Below are positions 45,910-57,900 of a stretch of DNA of 64,000 nt, piece by piece. Numbering within the stretch: the first letter of the stretch is position 1; every line of letters starts with the position of its first letter. The position numbers and the translations under genes were made by a program. The stretch is from Flabesymbios commensalis (lineage: Eukaryota; Annelida; Polychaeta; Terebellida; Flabelligeridae): NCBI GenBank assembly GCA_964017125.1, contig OZ024904.1, positions 2,663,718 through 2,727,717 of the forward strand. Reading direction: 5' to 3'. The notes beneath the pieces are model-generated. The model was not told the DNA's origin and searched no databases. It was given only the letters and a program-made list of their open reading frames with translations.

Positions 45910-46069
45910 TATCAGACAATAGGTGTTGGTGGGTTCAGTGTCGAAAATCAGACTCCAGGCCCGTAGCCAGGGGGGGGGGTTGGAGGAGTCGTACGACCCC
46001 CCCCCCTCCCCCTGACGACTGAAGGTCCACATTTTGGCCATACATCTAGTACAAGAGGAATGAACCCAT

Positions 46070-46250
46070 TTTTGGAGTTGAGTTGACACTTAAATTCCTA
46101 GAGATAAAGAATATATCACGGGAAAGGTTTAAGTCTCTAGTTTATGGTGGCGTATATCGTTTTTGCCGTACGTGGTCGATATTTTTTTCAAACGTACGTT
46201 TCTGACGTCATGTCGCTATGGCAATGACGTCATTTTATAAACCAAATTGG
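46070..46250. repeat. Left inverted arm with two TGACGTCA sites
   Basis: GTTGACACTTAAATTCCTAG (46082-46101) and a further 150 bp match, inverted, 54310-54500. Shared words include GTCTAGTTTA, GTGGTCGA and TGACGTCATGTC. Two exact CRE-like octamers TGACGTCA (46203-46210, 46224-46231) are followed by a TTTTATAA motif. 46251-47884 beyond it shows only a foldback remnant (46885-46974), an AGACGTC-family scrap (47355-47418) and no gene. Confidence 0.7.
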
Positions 46251-48462
46251 CCAGACAAACTACGAAATAGGGGTCATGTTTAAGTCACTGCTCAGTATTA
46301 GTATGATGCGGTGTCGATTCTTAATGTGTCAGCACATAGGCCTACTACGCACACCTGGTAATAATTGTATATATTCATTATGTCGTAAATTCATATGTAA
46401 TGATCTAAATAGCAGTGGTGTAAACAGAAGTGGGTTATATTTTAATATGGCATCCAAAATTTCAAAGGGGTACGGTCGACGTCATGCCCCCATGAACAAC
46501 TTGATCAGGTTGTTTTGCCAGTTAAAGTTATTATATGGTCGCGGGCACGAGATTTCACCTGTGTAGAATGTCATCTATACAATTTGAAGGCGGCGGTAAT
46601 ATTTATTAGTAAAAGTAAATCACATAAGAAATAGTTCATGTATTTGAATCTGCAAGAAATATTAACTGGCGTGTTTCTCTTCTGTGAAAATGCATTTAAT
46701 AATGATATTAAATATTCATCTGTTTATTCAGCTCATACGAAAATTTTATTTTATCATATCATTAAAAATAATAATATTGAGTAAGATTTTCCTAGCATTC
46801 GCTGCACGATGATAATTGACTTTATTTTATCATTTTTTATGTCAGAATTTGTACGTAGGTATAATTTTATAGGCCTATGTTCACATCCTGGTTGGACCAT
46901 TTTACGGATATCTGGTCCAACATTAAAACCAACATTAAACCAACATTAAACCAGTATAGTTATGTTTGCTGGGAGAAAAAATAATAATATTAATAAGAAG
47001 AAAAAATAATGGGTTTATTTTTCTAGAGGTTGGCAGCCCTACAGATATTTTTGGCTACCTCTACAGTTAAAACTAATAATTATGTCATTATACCTGAAGA
47101 TGACGCAAAACTAGATGACCAGGCGTCATGCTTGAGAGGTTAGAATTCGTGTTTGGCCGTATTCAACTGAGCTGCCGTAACACCTGGTTCAGAAATACTT
47201 TTTATGTGATAAAATATACAGACAGATTTTATATTTTTTTTCATTTTCATGGAATTTTGAAAATGTCTTATTCCGTTGCAAATAAATTAAATATTGAAAT
47301 TAAATAGTGATATATTTGTCATATTTGTTGAGCTCATACAGAGCTCATTGTTTAAAGTCGATCCCCGCACTGAAAGAGTAAAATATTTATAATGACTGTA
47401 GACCCATAACATAGGTAGGCGAAGTTGAAATGTTTTCCATAACACGTCAACTGACATTAATCAAATGTGCAGGTAGCTGTTAAAGACCAGAACGTTACAC
47501 GTTACATGTTACATATTTAGCCCATTTTAACAGTTTGCGATAAGTCGCAGTGGATTAATGTTGGGGCAGCATCGCAAATGTGTTTCAACACAAATTCATT
47601 CGCGCATAGTTCCTTTTTTTAAATTGTGGCTCTTTGCAGCAGCCTCGGTGGTACATATTACAGATATATCATTTTGCTACCAATTAGAATCGATTCTGTG
47701 ATGATTTGCTGTAGCAAAAGCAGCGAAATAAGCAAAGATATGCTAGCAGGAAGTCCTTGCGCTACCAGTAACTAGGCTCTTCTCAAAACCGCACTCATTT
47801 TTTTTTCTAGGTCGCTCAGGGGAGAGTGGGCAAGAGGTTATTATGGCCCAAATAAAAAATACGTCAGTTTCACATGCCTTTTCTATTTATTTATTTATTT
47901 ATTCAAACATTTTTATACAGGGTAAAAACATTATTAGCCTTTGGCTATTTTGCATATGTGCCCTGTTTTATGACAAGTATTTGCATAAAAAGTGAAAACA
48001 CATACTTAAACAATAATTATCATATTATGTACAATAGTTACAATAACGAAAATAGAAGGTACATTAGACATTTTAGATCATACTCCGATGATATATGCCT
48101 TTGCGTTAATTGAATAGGTTTACAAATGTATATACATGTACATTTATAGCAAAGTGAAAAGAAAACACAAATGTCCCCACACTAAAACTCCAACAAAAAC
48201 CTACAAAAATTGGAGAAAGCGATAATACATGTACAGTTATTGCAGCCCTAACTATGATTGAGTAATGGTTTGATTATTAGCCATATATAGTTTAAGGTTA
48301 TATTTGAAAGCAGAAAATGTCTTCTTATTTCTTATTTCTGAAGGTAGCTTATTCCAAAGTCTAGACCCATTCACACTTAAAGATGATTTATATAAAGAAT
48401 TATTACACCTGGGCTGCTGTAGAGTATTACTTGTTGCATTACGTGTTGAAACAGTATGCTAT

Positions 48463-49227
48463 TCAAAAACGGAATAAAAAATCAGATAAGTAATAAGGAG
48501 CTAGATTATTTAGAGATTTATAAGTGAGACAACATGATAAAAAACAATATCTTTCTTTAACATTCTGCCACCTTAGACCTCTCACAATATCTATACCACG
48601 AATGTTCCAGTCAAAGTTTTTTGCAAGAAGTCGTGCTGCTCTATTTTGTAATTTTTGTATTTTACATAAATATTTTTGTGCAGCAGAGCCCCAGACAGTG
48701 ATACAATAATCAATAATACTCTGAAATATACCGCAGTAAACACAATTAATATCATCCGTTGGGAGAATTTCTTTCAACCTTCTTAAGATATAAAGTTGCG
48801 AAGACAATTTCTTACACAATCCATCAATATGGTTAGACCAGGATAATTTACTATCTATTTCTACACCAAGATATTTAGTGGACTTAACAAAGGATAACCT
48901 AACACCATTTATAAAAATATCTATGCTGTCTACTATATTTTTGTTAGATATAATTAGTACATTACACTTGTTTATGTTTAAAGTTAACTTATTTTGTCCA
49001 AACCATTTAATAGCTTCATTTACAGCATTCTGAAGTAGTTGCTGTATTTTTGTTCTAGATTTATCACTAACACCTATCATAGTATCATTAGCAAAAATAT
49101 TACAGAAGGCATTAGATAGACATGAGGGAAAATCATTAATAAAAATAGTAAAAAGCAGAGGACCAAGTATAGATCCCTGTGGAACACCTTTGTCAATGAG
49201 TTTTGTATTAGACATTTTACCATTCAT
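48463..49227 (-). pseudogene. LINE ORF2: reverse transcriptase palm and thumb
   Basis: A 254-codon frame includes GVPQGSILGPLLFTIFINDF, then NIFANDTMIG at the active site, WFGQNKLTLNINKCNVLII and KYLGVEIDSKLSWSNH. The usual catalytic [FY]ADD reads FAND here, so the first catalytic Asp is replaced by Asn and the enzyme is expected to be inactive. The thumb (LQNRAARLLAKNFDWN) follows. The upstream part is in a different frame at 49763-49431 (NNFRPIFVIGHIPKLFEKLV). Confidence 0.8.
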
Positions 49228-49430
49228 GGTAAAAATTTGAGTTCGTTCATTGAGATAATTTGTAAACGATTATAATTCAGTGCCATTAAGGCCATATTTG
49301 CTTAATTTTTTTAAATTAATTTGTGATCAATTGTGTCAAAACATTTAGCAATATCAAACATACAAATACCATTGATTTCATTTTCGTTAATATTGTCAAG
49401 CACATATTCAATCACATTATGCAAAGATGT

Positions 49431-49763
49431 CTAGGTTGAATAGAGTTTCATGAAAGCTGACTGGGAATGTGTAATGAAAGAGTGAGATTGTAAATATTCT
49501 CTCAATTGAGAGTCAACTAATTTTTCAAATAATTTTGGAATATGCCCAATTACAAAAATTGGTCGAAAGTTGTTAAGGTCTTGTTTAGAGCCTTTGTTTT
49601 TGTAAACTGGAGTAACCCGAGCTTTCTTCCATTCATTTGGAATTTCTCCATTATAAAGTGACATATTAAATAAGATTGCTAGACTGCTACAGATAATCTC
49701 ACTGCTAAGTTTGAGAATACATGAATCATAGCCTAGAATATCAACATTGGTTTCAGATGGCAA
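49431..49763 (-). pseudogene. LINE ORF2: reverse transcriptase N-terminal region
   Basis: Contains NEWKKARVTPVYKNKGSKQD and LNNFRPIFVIGHIPKLFEKL, then SHSFITHSQSAF, the fingers region of non-LTR reverse transcriptases. It is cut off by a stop after the SAFMK segment and continues in another frame at 49227. Confidence 0.75.
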
Positions 49764-50100
49764 TTTGTTTATAAATGCTAGGACATCTTCTTCAAGAAGG
49801 CTTTTAAATTTAAAGTTATAAATACTCGAGTTATTTCTCCATATTAGTTCATCATTTTCACTAAATTTACTACACAGTTTATTTCCAACGGACGCAAAGT
49901 GTTCATTCCACGCATCAGGTGACAGATCTGATGTTATGGAACTTTTTCAATTTTTTCCCAGGGATTGGTTTACCGCTCTCCAAACGTCACAGGATTTATT
50001 GGCTGTGATTGTTTTCTTATAATAGGATCGTTGCGAGTTTCGAATTGTTGAGATGACCAAATTTCTCAGTTTGTTATATGCATTCATTTTGTCAGAAGAG

Positions 50101-50682
50101 CTAATGCGGCCATGCCATGCGGTGAGTATAATCACGTTTATATATAAAGGCCAAAATTTCGTTGGTCATCCATGGACTTGACCTATCTTTGACTCTAATT
50201 TCTTTAATTTTGACATGTTTGCTAACCACTGTATTAAATGCATTTGACCAATCTCTCCAGGCATCAGATGTTGATTTAGCATCAATAACACCACTATATA
50301 GTCCAATATCCATGAAGTTGCGAATAAAATCATTTATATTTATTCCATTGTAATCTTTTTTGTGAATAAGTTTTGGAGGAGAAGCTTGGCGCCTAAATTT
50401 CAGAGTTGTAAATATAAAGTAATGATCACTAAGAGTATATTTCAGTATCCCGTGATCCAAGTGGTTGTGAGACATCTTGGTATATATATGACTAATGACT
50501 GACTGAGATGATTGTGCAACACGAGTAGGTTCAACTATCAATTGTTTGCAACAAAGGAGTGTTTCTATAAAGTGAGCTTGATTTTCACATAAATTTTCGT
50601 CTAAGATGTAGTTAATGTTTAAGTCTCCAAGGATAACAATTTCCTTATTCTTTGCTAAAACATTTTCAAAATTATTTAACAT
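50101..50682 (-). pseudogene. LINE ORF2: endonuclease C-terminal half
   Basis: IVILGDLNINYILDENLCEN and KYTLSDHYFIFTTL carry the GDxN and SDH catalytic motifs of apurinic-type endonucleases. The linker to the reverse transcriptase follows (RDYTHRMAWPH). Confidence 0.75.
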
Positions 50683-50768
50683 GCATTGGTAATAGTTCTC
50701 ATCGTCCGCTTGGGGTTATATACACATGATACATAAAAAGAAGGGGAAGATTTATTATCAATCCTAAC

Positions 50769-51227
50769 TCAGACCACTTCAGTATTATTAAAATTGGTGA
50801 GATCTGGACAATATGTATGAGGTAAGGTCTCCTTTATATATATTAAAACACTCCCACCATGACTCGGTCTATCCTTTCTATATACATTAAAATCAGGTAT
50901 ATTTACAAGTTCATTCGGTATTTTGTCCGATAACCATGTTTCAGATATAGCTAGAATGTCAAAACTATTCTGATGTATTAAAATCTTAATTTCATCTATT
51001 TTTTTCAATAAGCTTCGTATGTTCAAATGTCTAATTTTCACTCCTTTGTTTTGTTTTCGATTATATATTTCAGTCTTGGTGTTGCAGTGTTTCATTTTTA
51101 TATTATTTGTGTCACTATTGTCTATTTTGTTATCATCCATGTAAGTTTTTCTACTAGAAGGTTGTTTAACATTTGACGGCATGAGGCCTATGTCCTGATT
51201 TTTTCCTCCTGTAGTTTTCAGTAGCAT
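50769..51227 (-). pseudogene. LINE ORF2: start and endonuclease N-terminal half
   Basis: MLLKTTGGKNQDIGLM begins the frame, and VKIRHLNIRSLLKKIDEIK and FDILAISETWLSDKI give the N and ET catalytic motifs. Its ATG overlaps the stop of ORF1 (ATGCTACTGA, 51227-51218), suggesting stop-restart coupling of the two proteins. Confidence 0.75.
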
Positions 51228-52010
51228 TCACATTTAAATTGCCAGCAGTGGTCACATTGACGGTTATTAGTGTCATGTCTAGTGTTTTTACGAGTGTTGG
51301 TGTCATATCCGTGTTGATCTTTTCTGGGATGATATGCGTCACTTCTTTGCTGGTGCCTCTGTCTTAGTATCTGGTGGTCTTCTCTGTTCTGGCTACTTCT
51401 GTGATGGTAGGAATCATGTCTGTAATAGTGGTTTTGTCGTTCATCTTTCTGGGAATGTTTTAATCCATTGCATTCTCTCTCTGTCGGCCTGGTTTGGTTT
51501 ACATCAGAGCGCCTGTAGTTACTGGCATATCTAGTCTGTCTTGGTCTACCTCTTGATCTGTACAGCGACACACATTTTTCAGTTGTTTTGAGCTTCAGAT
51601 TTAGTGCTAATTTATTACTGGGTTGCCAGGTCAGATGTAATCTATCTCTCATCAATAGGGAGTCGTTTACCGTCTTGTCAGCCAGCTTGAAGAAATTGTC
51701 ATTGTTGACAAATCTGCAGCTATGTGTGTCGCACAGATTTTTTAAAGCTGTATTGGTCAGTTCAATTTTTCTTTGGACGTCTACAGTATCAAGTCGTTGG
51801 CAGATACTGGACATAGTCACTCTTCCCTGGCACATAGATTGTGCTTTCTTGATGAGTTAATCATAATTTTTGCTTATGTCCGGGATCAATCTGTCTGAGT
51901 AGCAGTCATTTCCTCCAACAACTACAGTGATGGTTTCAAACTCAAAGTCCATTCTGCCGAGCTTCCCGCTATGTTTTATATTGAAAGAGAACAGACTGAT
52001 GGTTAAAATA
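51218..52010 (-). pseudogene. LINE ORF1 with SGNH-type esterase region
   Basis: Upstream of 51840 the frame reads FETITVVVGGNDCYSDRLIP, with the GxND block of SGNH hydrolases. One stop (TAA, about 51858) follows, then the frame continues with LLMRDRLHLTWQPSNKLALN, the D..H catalytic pair region. The C-terminal part is basic and His/Arg-rich and ends in RQCDHCWQFKCECY, a Cys cluster that may bind RNA. CR1-like ORF1 proteins are known to carry such an esterase. The N-terminus is missing. Confidence 0.7.
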
Positions 52011-52045
52011 ATATATAGGGTTATTTACATTACTCCACTTTAAGT

Positions 52046-52620
52046 GCAAAACACACCAGCGCGAACGTCAGCGCGATTAGGCACGTGCCGAGTGACGCGA
52101 CGACTGACGCGAAAATTACATGACTGTCCACACACCAACGCGACGACCAACGCGACATGTGAGGCGCGACAGCCGGCGGGCGGGGGCCCTAGGGTAGTGG
52201 TTAGCACCGCTGCCTTTCACACTAGAGTTGGGGGTTCGGTTCCCGGTCTCGGCGGTTCGAAAGAAACAAAAATGTTTCTCCCCCATCCACGTGTAAAACT
52301 CAGTATTGGGGGAGCCTACGTGACCGAGAGGTAGCGTGCTCGGCCTCAGACCGCCAGGGCTCGAATTTCGAATCCTGTGTCTGGAGGACAGTGTCATCTC
52401 ATTCATCTCACCATCCTCAGGAGGTTCTCCTGGCCCAGTTTTGCCTATATGTGGACAAAGGTGGCCTAAAGCCCGATTCATTCCATTGCGACAACTGGCG
52501 TGACGAAAATGTAACAGTTTTGAAAATGGTCGCGATGCCTATCGCGCTCACGTACGTCGTCGCGCTGGAACGTTTCGGCAATGATCAAATAATGTGTTTG
52601 AAAACTGACGCGACGTTATG
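52046..52620. mobile_element. GC-rich MITE split by a SINE
   Basis: Reverse copy of the element at 39355-39580: CACACCAGCGCGAACGTCAG on the left, and ACTGACGCGACG near the right end. The SINE at 52172-52487 interrupts it, with GCGACA on both sides. Confidence 0.7.
52172..52487 (+). mobile_element. Dimeric tRNA-derived SINE inside a MITE
   Basis: Full-length SINE with both modules and tail ATTCATTCCATT, flanked by GCGACA (52166-52171 and 52488-52493). This gives a nesting order: 12-kb element, GC-rich MITE, SINE. Confidence 0.85.
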
Positions 52621-53344
52621 TAAAGCTGACAATCACGTCACCTATTCCAGCTATATAGAAATGATTGTATGTATGTGTGATACATTAAATGATGGGAAAA
52701 TATCACATTATAAAATGATGTAGCAGTTAATTTATAAAATAAAGGTTAGATGTAATACAGTAAAATACTGTGACGTTTATCAGAAATATTACCTTTAGAT
52801 TTTATTTCATTTTAGTGTTGATATATGTTTTAAGTATTGAAGGGCCAGAAGCGTTGTGCAGGCAACTGTTCTTGCTGTATTTGGGGATATGTTTGTTCGG
52901 CTCTCTGTGTTTGCTATGGTACATGCTCTCGCCTCACTCTGGGACAGGGACAAGAAATGAACTATACATAATACGAGAATGGAAAAACAAATACATTTAA
53001 TAAATACGTTTAGATTGACTATGATTTCTCCTTTTTTTCTTTTTAAAGTCATATTTGACCGTGAAAAGGACTTTTTTGGGTGACCTTGTACAAAACAAAT
53101 CCCTTCCGAACTGTTTCGTGACGCGAAAACACTACAAAACGAGGTATTATATGATTCTTTGTGACTTTTATTTGTAAAGTTTCGAAATTCTCATTTCTTG
53201 ATGGCGGCCAATTTGGCGGCCATTTTGAATTTATTAACCCGCAATTTTTTTAGGTTGAGACCAAAATTGTATTTAGTCTGTCAAAACCTTGCTCTGTGCT
53301 AAATTTGAAACTTGTATCAATCTGGGATACATATATTGAAAATG
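52621..53344. other. No gene recognised
   Basis: AT-rich DNA. A plus-strand frame at 52770-53000 is hydrophobic but has no partner exons or family likeness. GGCGGCCAATTTGGCGGCC (53203-53221) is a small palindrome. Confidence 0.4.
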
Positions 53345-53945
53345 ACCAAGGGAAGGGCGGGCAAAGGAGGCCACTTAACGTTTCAATGGTATTTGGGAAG
53401 AATATTCGAACTATTTTAAAACGAATGACTGTTCTATGTTAGGTACATGCAATGTAGATACATAAAAGAGACTCACTTAGTGTTTCAAGGATTCCTTATT
53501 TTAATTGTAAGCCAAATAGATTTGCTCTCAAAGTGGCCCCCATTGCCCGATAACTTGGGCAAAGGGGGCCACCGCATTGAGCAAAGGGGGCCACCCCCAC
53601 CCACCCTGTAGAGACTTCAGTTGTACTCGTTCTCACTCTATGGAAGTACACCCTGCACGCAGGTTGCCCCCATCTTGGTAGTTTTTATTTTTTTGATACA
53701 CAAGTACATTGAAGTAAGCCTGATAAAACAGATATGATAAAAACCTTTCATTTGATGTATATGGTGACATGCTTTGTTGGACATACTAAGTACTAGGTAA
53801 TATACTAAATACTTTCGTTCACTGGGATTAGTGTGTGAAATATCTACCCATTGTAAGTTAGAGGGCAAAGGGGGCCATGCTGTATGGTCTTTGTATTGAA
53901 ATGGCCTGCCCCCCTTTGCCCTGGCTCCCTTTGCCCAAGGGGTAG
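53345..53945. repeat. Element with GGGCAAAGGGGGCCAC inverted words
   Basis: GGGCAAAGGAGGCCAC at 53359, GGGCAAAGGGGGCCACC at 53557 and 53582, and the inverse CCCCCTTTGCCC at 53910 and CCTTTGCCC at 53929 frame about 600 bp. It is probably a MITE with subterminal repeats; target duplication is not clear. Confidence 0.5.
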
Positions 53946-54309
53946 AGGTGGGAAATTTAGCCTATTATCTCTCCCAAAAGTGATCTCCTGACTAAAGTAA
54001 TAACTAGAATACAATGGCAATATATAATGTACGACACAAAACAAAAGATTTTCAGAAGAAATCACATAAATTCATCAATAAATTCATAAAAATATATAAG
54101 CTTATATTCATAAGATCGTTGCCAAAAACTCCCTGTCGTCTATTACTTCTATCTAAGATATGTATGAGATGTCTATTTATGTTTTTTGTATACATATGTT
54201 CATAATTCATAACTATGACGTCATTACTATTTCATACAACATGTCACAATTAAAATATCATTGATGGCCCCCTAGGCAGCTGATAAATGATCCACCTTTA
54301 TAAATATCC

Positions 54310-54500
54310 AGTAGAAATTGGTGAAAAAGTGACGTCACAACCATCATGACATGACGTCACATATGCACGTTTTATGAAAAACTCGACCACTTGCCGCAAA
54401 AACTGTTCATGCTTCGTAAAACTAGACGTTCATACATTTGCAGCGATATATTATTTGTCTCTAGGAATTTAAGTGTCAACTAACTCCTTAAATAACGTCA
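54310..54500. repeat. Right inverted arm with two TGACGTCA sites
   Basis: Inverted partner of 46070-46250, with TGACGTCA at 54330-54337 and 54352-54359 and the shared CTAGGAATTTAAGTGTCAAC at 54461-54480. 54501-56311 beyond it shows no gene. The true right end of the composite lies 3.5 kb further on. Confidence 0.7.
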
Positions 54501-56311
54501 TTTTTCAGATTTCCTCCTCCACTAATCGACATAATTGAAACTTCAGGAATGTAGTTATAGGCCCTATACCGCTTCTGGCACTAAAAATTACTTTCAATTT
54601 ATCAGAACATTTGCATTGACATTTGTCTCGTGTTTTGCTAGGGTAATATTGAACATTTATTTTACATTTAGTTACCATTGTGACTGATTGGAAAATTTAC
54701 CAAACCGTTTAATGACGTATAATTATGAGGTGAGGTAATAATATAAGGTTGAGTTCCCTTATTATATAGGCCTACATCGCCCATACATGCATCGTTACGA
54801 CACAGACCTATCCATTGTGATTTTTGTCCCTAAAAACGGTTAAATTATAACGCTTAATACTTAAAGGTATCTTCTTGTCTCATGGACTCTTGTTTCTGGT
54901 AATCGTGTGGTAAGTTTGTGGTTAAATTAAATTTAAAATGTGTCATCTCAGATCGGGGCTGTGGACTGCAGATGGGGCTGATGGGCAGCTACACCCCCCC
55001 CCCCCATGGAATTTTCAAATCATGCCTTATGCTTAGTAAAAAAATCACCTGGGTTAAGATAAAGACCAATCCCTATCGACCCCCGCAAGGTCAAAATCCC
55101 TGCAGATATTTCCTGAAGTCCAAAAGTCATTGATCCCAACCGACTGATTTAGGCAGTAACTGAGTACGTAGGCCTCTAGGATAGGATTCGGATCTACGAA
55201 TGTATCGAATCACGTTCGTTTTCCTTGGCGCAATGGATGACTTCTCTTAAGTTCATCTTAGGTCTAAAAGGAGGGACAGAATAACGGATAATGAATTTAG
55301 ACTTCATCAGCCACCTGATTTCTTATGTCTATCATACCCCTTTCTAAATGTAGTCGTACAATAAAAATATTGTATAGGAAAATGGTTGTCGTCACGAAAG
55401 CTCCACACCTACAATTTGTAGGCCCTATTACTTTTATATTAATACCTGTGATTCATATGATGAAACTCAAGGTCAAGTTCAAAGATGGGTGACATTTACC
55501 TATTTTTCAAGGCCAATAGCTAATAAAGGAGAACGTTTATCATCACGATTTGATGATAAATCTTGGTTCATACAATTTGTATCGCTTTAGTATCCATACA
55601 ATTGATAGAACTGATAAAACTGTATCTCAAATTCGAATATAGTGATCTTGAGCTTTTTTGTTATCAAATATTGTCATTACGATATCTCAGAAAATTCGAG
55701 GTAAGGGGGGAGAGTTGATAGAGTAAGCCTACATAGGCCTCATGTGATGGCGGAGGCATACAATTGACGCATACATGTATCAAATTCCCCTTGTAGTTTG
55801 ACTTAATATTACATCTGAAGCAATATTGTTACGTTAAAGGCTAGATGTGTGGCAAAAAATTACGTGCCACTATTTAGGCAACATGAATAATTACCTAAAT
55901 AAGGAACATATATTGGCCTAAATATATGCTCTAGAATGCATCATTTTAAGCCTTAGATTTCATTTTATTCAGGGGGGGGGGGCATGCCCCAGGACCCTCT
56001 AGAGCATATAGGAGGCTGGATGTGCCAGCTGTCGTTTATATAAATTATTATGAAAAAAATTGTGTATCCTCGTCGTCTGTCAATTCCTGGATCCACAACT
56101 GTCTTTGGTTGTTCAGGCATACCCCAAAACAGCATTATCTACAATCTTTAGTAGAATGCATACTTCTGTCCTGGCATATAATATAGCTAATTAAATACAT
56201 AAAATTACACTCGAAATCATTAATGAATCCTTTGTCAGGTCAGTCAGCTTGGAAACGCCATGATATTTTTGTGAGCTCACATTCGCAAAACGGAATTTAT
56301 TCATGTTAGTA

Positions 56312-57324
56312 GGGGAGACCGGGGCTAACTGAGACAAGGGGCTAGCTCGGACAGGCCTCTAATAGGAAATTCCATGATATGACAATATCAGTGGCCTCGT
56401 TTTCAAGAATGGAGGGATACCCCCTTCCACTTGAACTACAATCCCAGTGGAACTAGCAGAGTTGTGTTAGCAGGCAAAACTAAATGTATTTTTTTACCTT
56501 TCAAGTAATTTGTCACGTCTGAATTACGAATCTTATAAAACTTAAATTACTATAGTTGTATTATACTGAAATATATCACTGAAAACACTCATATTTACTG
56601 CCTAATTTACAATTATTAGATGTTCGATGCTGTACCATACCCACATGCAGGTCATATTTTTCATAAAAGGTCAACCCGGGGCTAACTAGGACAATTCTGG
56701 CGGGGTTAACTGCGACAGTCCCAGTTAGCCCCGGGGTGTCCCAGTTTGCCCCAGTTGTAATAGAGCATTGTGGCCCACTTAAACCCCATGGGTACTGACA
56801 TGTGACCTAAATATATGTTTGCGCAACTCAATTAACATTTGTTAGGCCTACTTTAGATTGTATGTATTGGGGATGGACACAATGTGGGTGTTACGTAGTA
56901 TCAACACATTAGGCCTATATTGCATCGGGGATCAGCTGTTATTTTCTGCATTATTTTGTTGCACTTTAAACCTTTGTGTTTAAACGGCATATATATGTTT
57001 ATTTATAGCTTATTTATTCACCCCTTCAAACTATTTGGAATCATCACAGGATGCAGTATACCTTGTTTAATCTCTATAGATCCTAAATTGCTGAAATTTT
57101 AGAAGTGTCCCAGTTAGCCCCTGGCCTTGTCCTACTTAGCCCCGTATACGGTGCAAACTGGGACATAATTTTTTTTTTTTAATTCACCAAATCTGTATAG
57201 CTTTTAGTTGTCATTTATTAAAGGCCCTTGTGACAATATTAAATATCACACCTAGGTTGAATGATTGTTTTGAATCTCTAACTCGATAAATGATGAAAGT
57301 GTCTCAGTTAGCCCCGGTCTCCCC
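56312..57324. mobile_element. TA-flanked DNA element with 24-bp inverted ends
   Basis: Perfect 24-bp inverted repeats begin GGGGAGACCGGGGCTAACTG and are bordered by TA on each side (56310-56311, 57325-57326). Subterminal copies of GGGGCTAACT and CCCAGTTAGCCCC recur inside (56690-56760, 57105-57145). No transposase frame. It fits a non-autonomous Tc1/mariner-like element by its TA target. Confidence 0.85.
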
Positions 57325-57325
57325 T

Positions 57326-57605
57326 ATAACTATTCATGTTGAAATATACGTTCTTTTTCATTCAAAAAGCATGTAAGAAATTGCTCAACATCATGACATC
57401 TATTCAGTGGTAGACACATAAATACAAAATGGCACGTGATCGTAATAATATGTTCCAGTTAGCCCCGGTCTCCCCTATAACTATTCATGTTGAAATATAC
57501 GTTCTTTTTCATTGAAAAAAGCATGTATTAAATTGCTCAACATCATGACATCTATTCAGTGGTAGACACATAAATACAAAATGGCTCGTGATCGTAATAA
57601 TATGG
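57326..57605 (+). repeat. Two direct repeats of about 150 bp at the TA-element border
   Basis: TATAACTATTCATGTTGAAA through ATGGCACGTGATCGTAATAA is followed by CAGTTAGCCCCGGTCTCCCC, and then the flank is repeated. The second element end suggests either a solo terminus or unequal exchange at the element border. Confidence 0.75.
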
Positions 57606-57697
57606 ATTGATTTAGCACTTTAAAGAGTAAAAACTCAGCAGAAATTAAAAACACATTTATATGTTAAGGCAGGAAATGCGCAATATGGGTTTTTATA

Positions 57698-57900
57698 TTA
57701 ATCCCTGTGCTGCTTAATTGTTTGTGAGTATTTTTCATTCATTTGAAGCTCAATTGCTAACGCAAATTGCTAAAGCAATTTCCTGCTTTAAATGAAAAAA
57801 ATATTATTTCTACAAAATAGACATCTTCCAAATGTTATTTTATTTAGTTAGAAATTTGCTTGAAACGTATATATTCTGACTTAGCAGCACAAGGGTTTAA
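57698..57900. mobile_element. TTAA-flanked hairpin MITE, diverged
   Basis: TTAATCCCTGTGCTGCTTAA to CTTAGCAGCACAAGGGTTTAA, with the TCATTTGAAGCTCAATTGC and GCAATTTCCTGCTTTAAATGA hairpin. It is a relative of 6368-6616 lying close to the right end of the 12-kb insertion. Confidence 0.7.

Larger units (their letters stand above)
47885..52010 (-). mobile_element. CR1-superfamily LINE with esterase-type ORF1, inactive
   Basis: On the minus strand the order is ORF1 with an SGNH esterase region, an overlapping ORF2 with endonuclease and reverse transcriptase, a 3' UTR, and a terminal (AAAT)n-type microsatellite at 47884-47905. About 4.1 kb remains, the far 5' end being missing. Stops and frame changes divide ORF2 into four pieces. 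It is nested in the 12-kb insertion. Confidence 0.85.

Noticed and set aside
52770-53000. Hydrophobic plus-strand frame as a membrane protein gene
   Set aside because: Single short frame inside mobile DNA, no homologous features and no partner exons.
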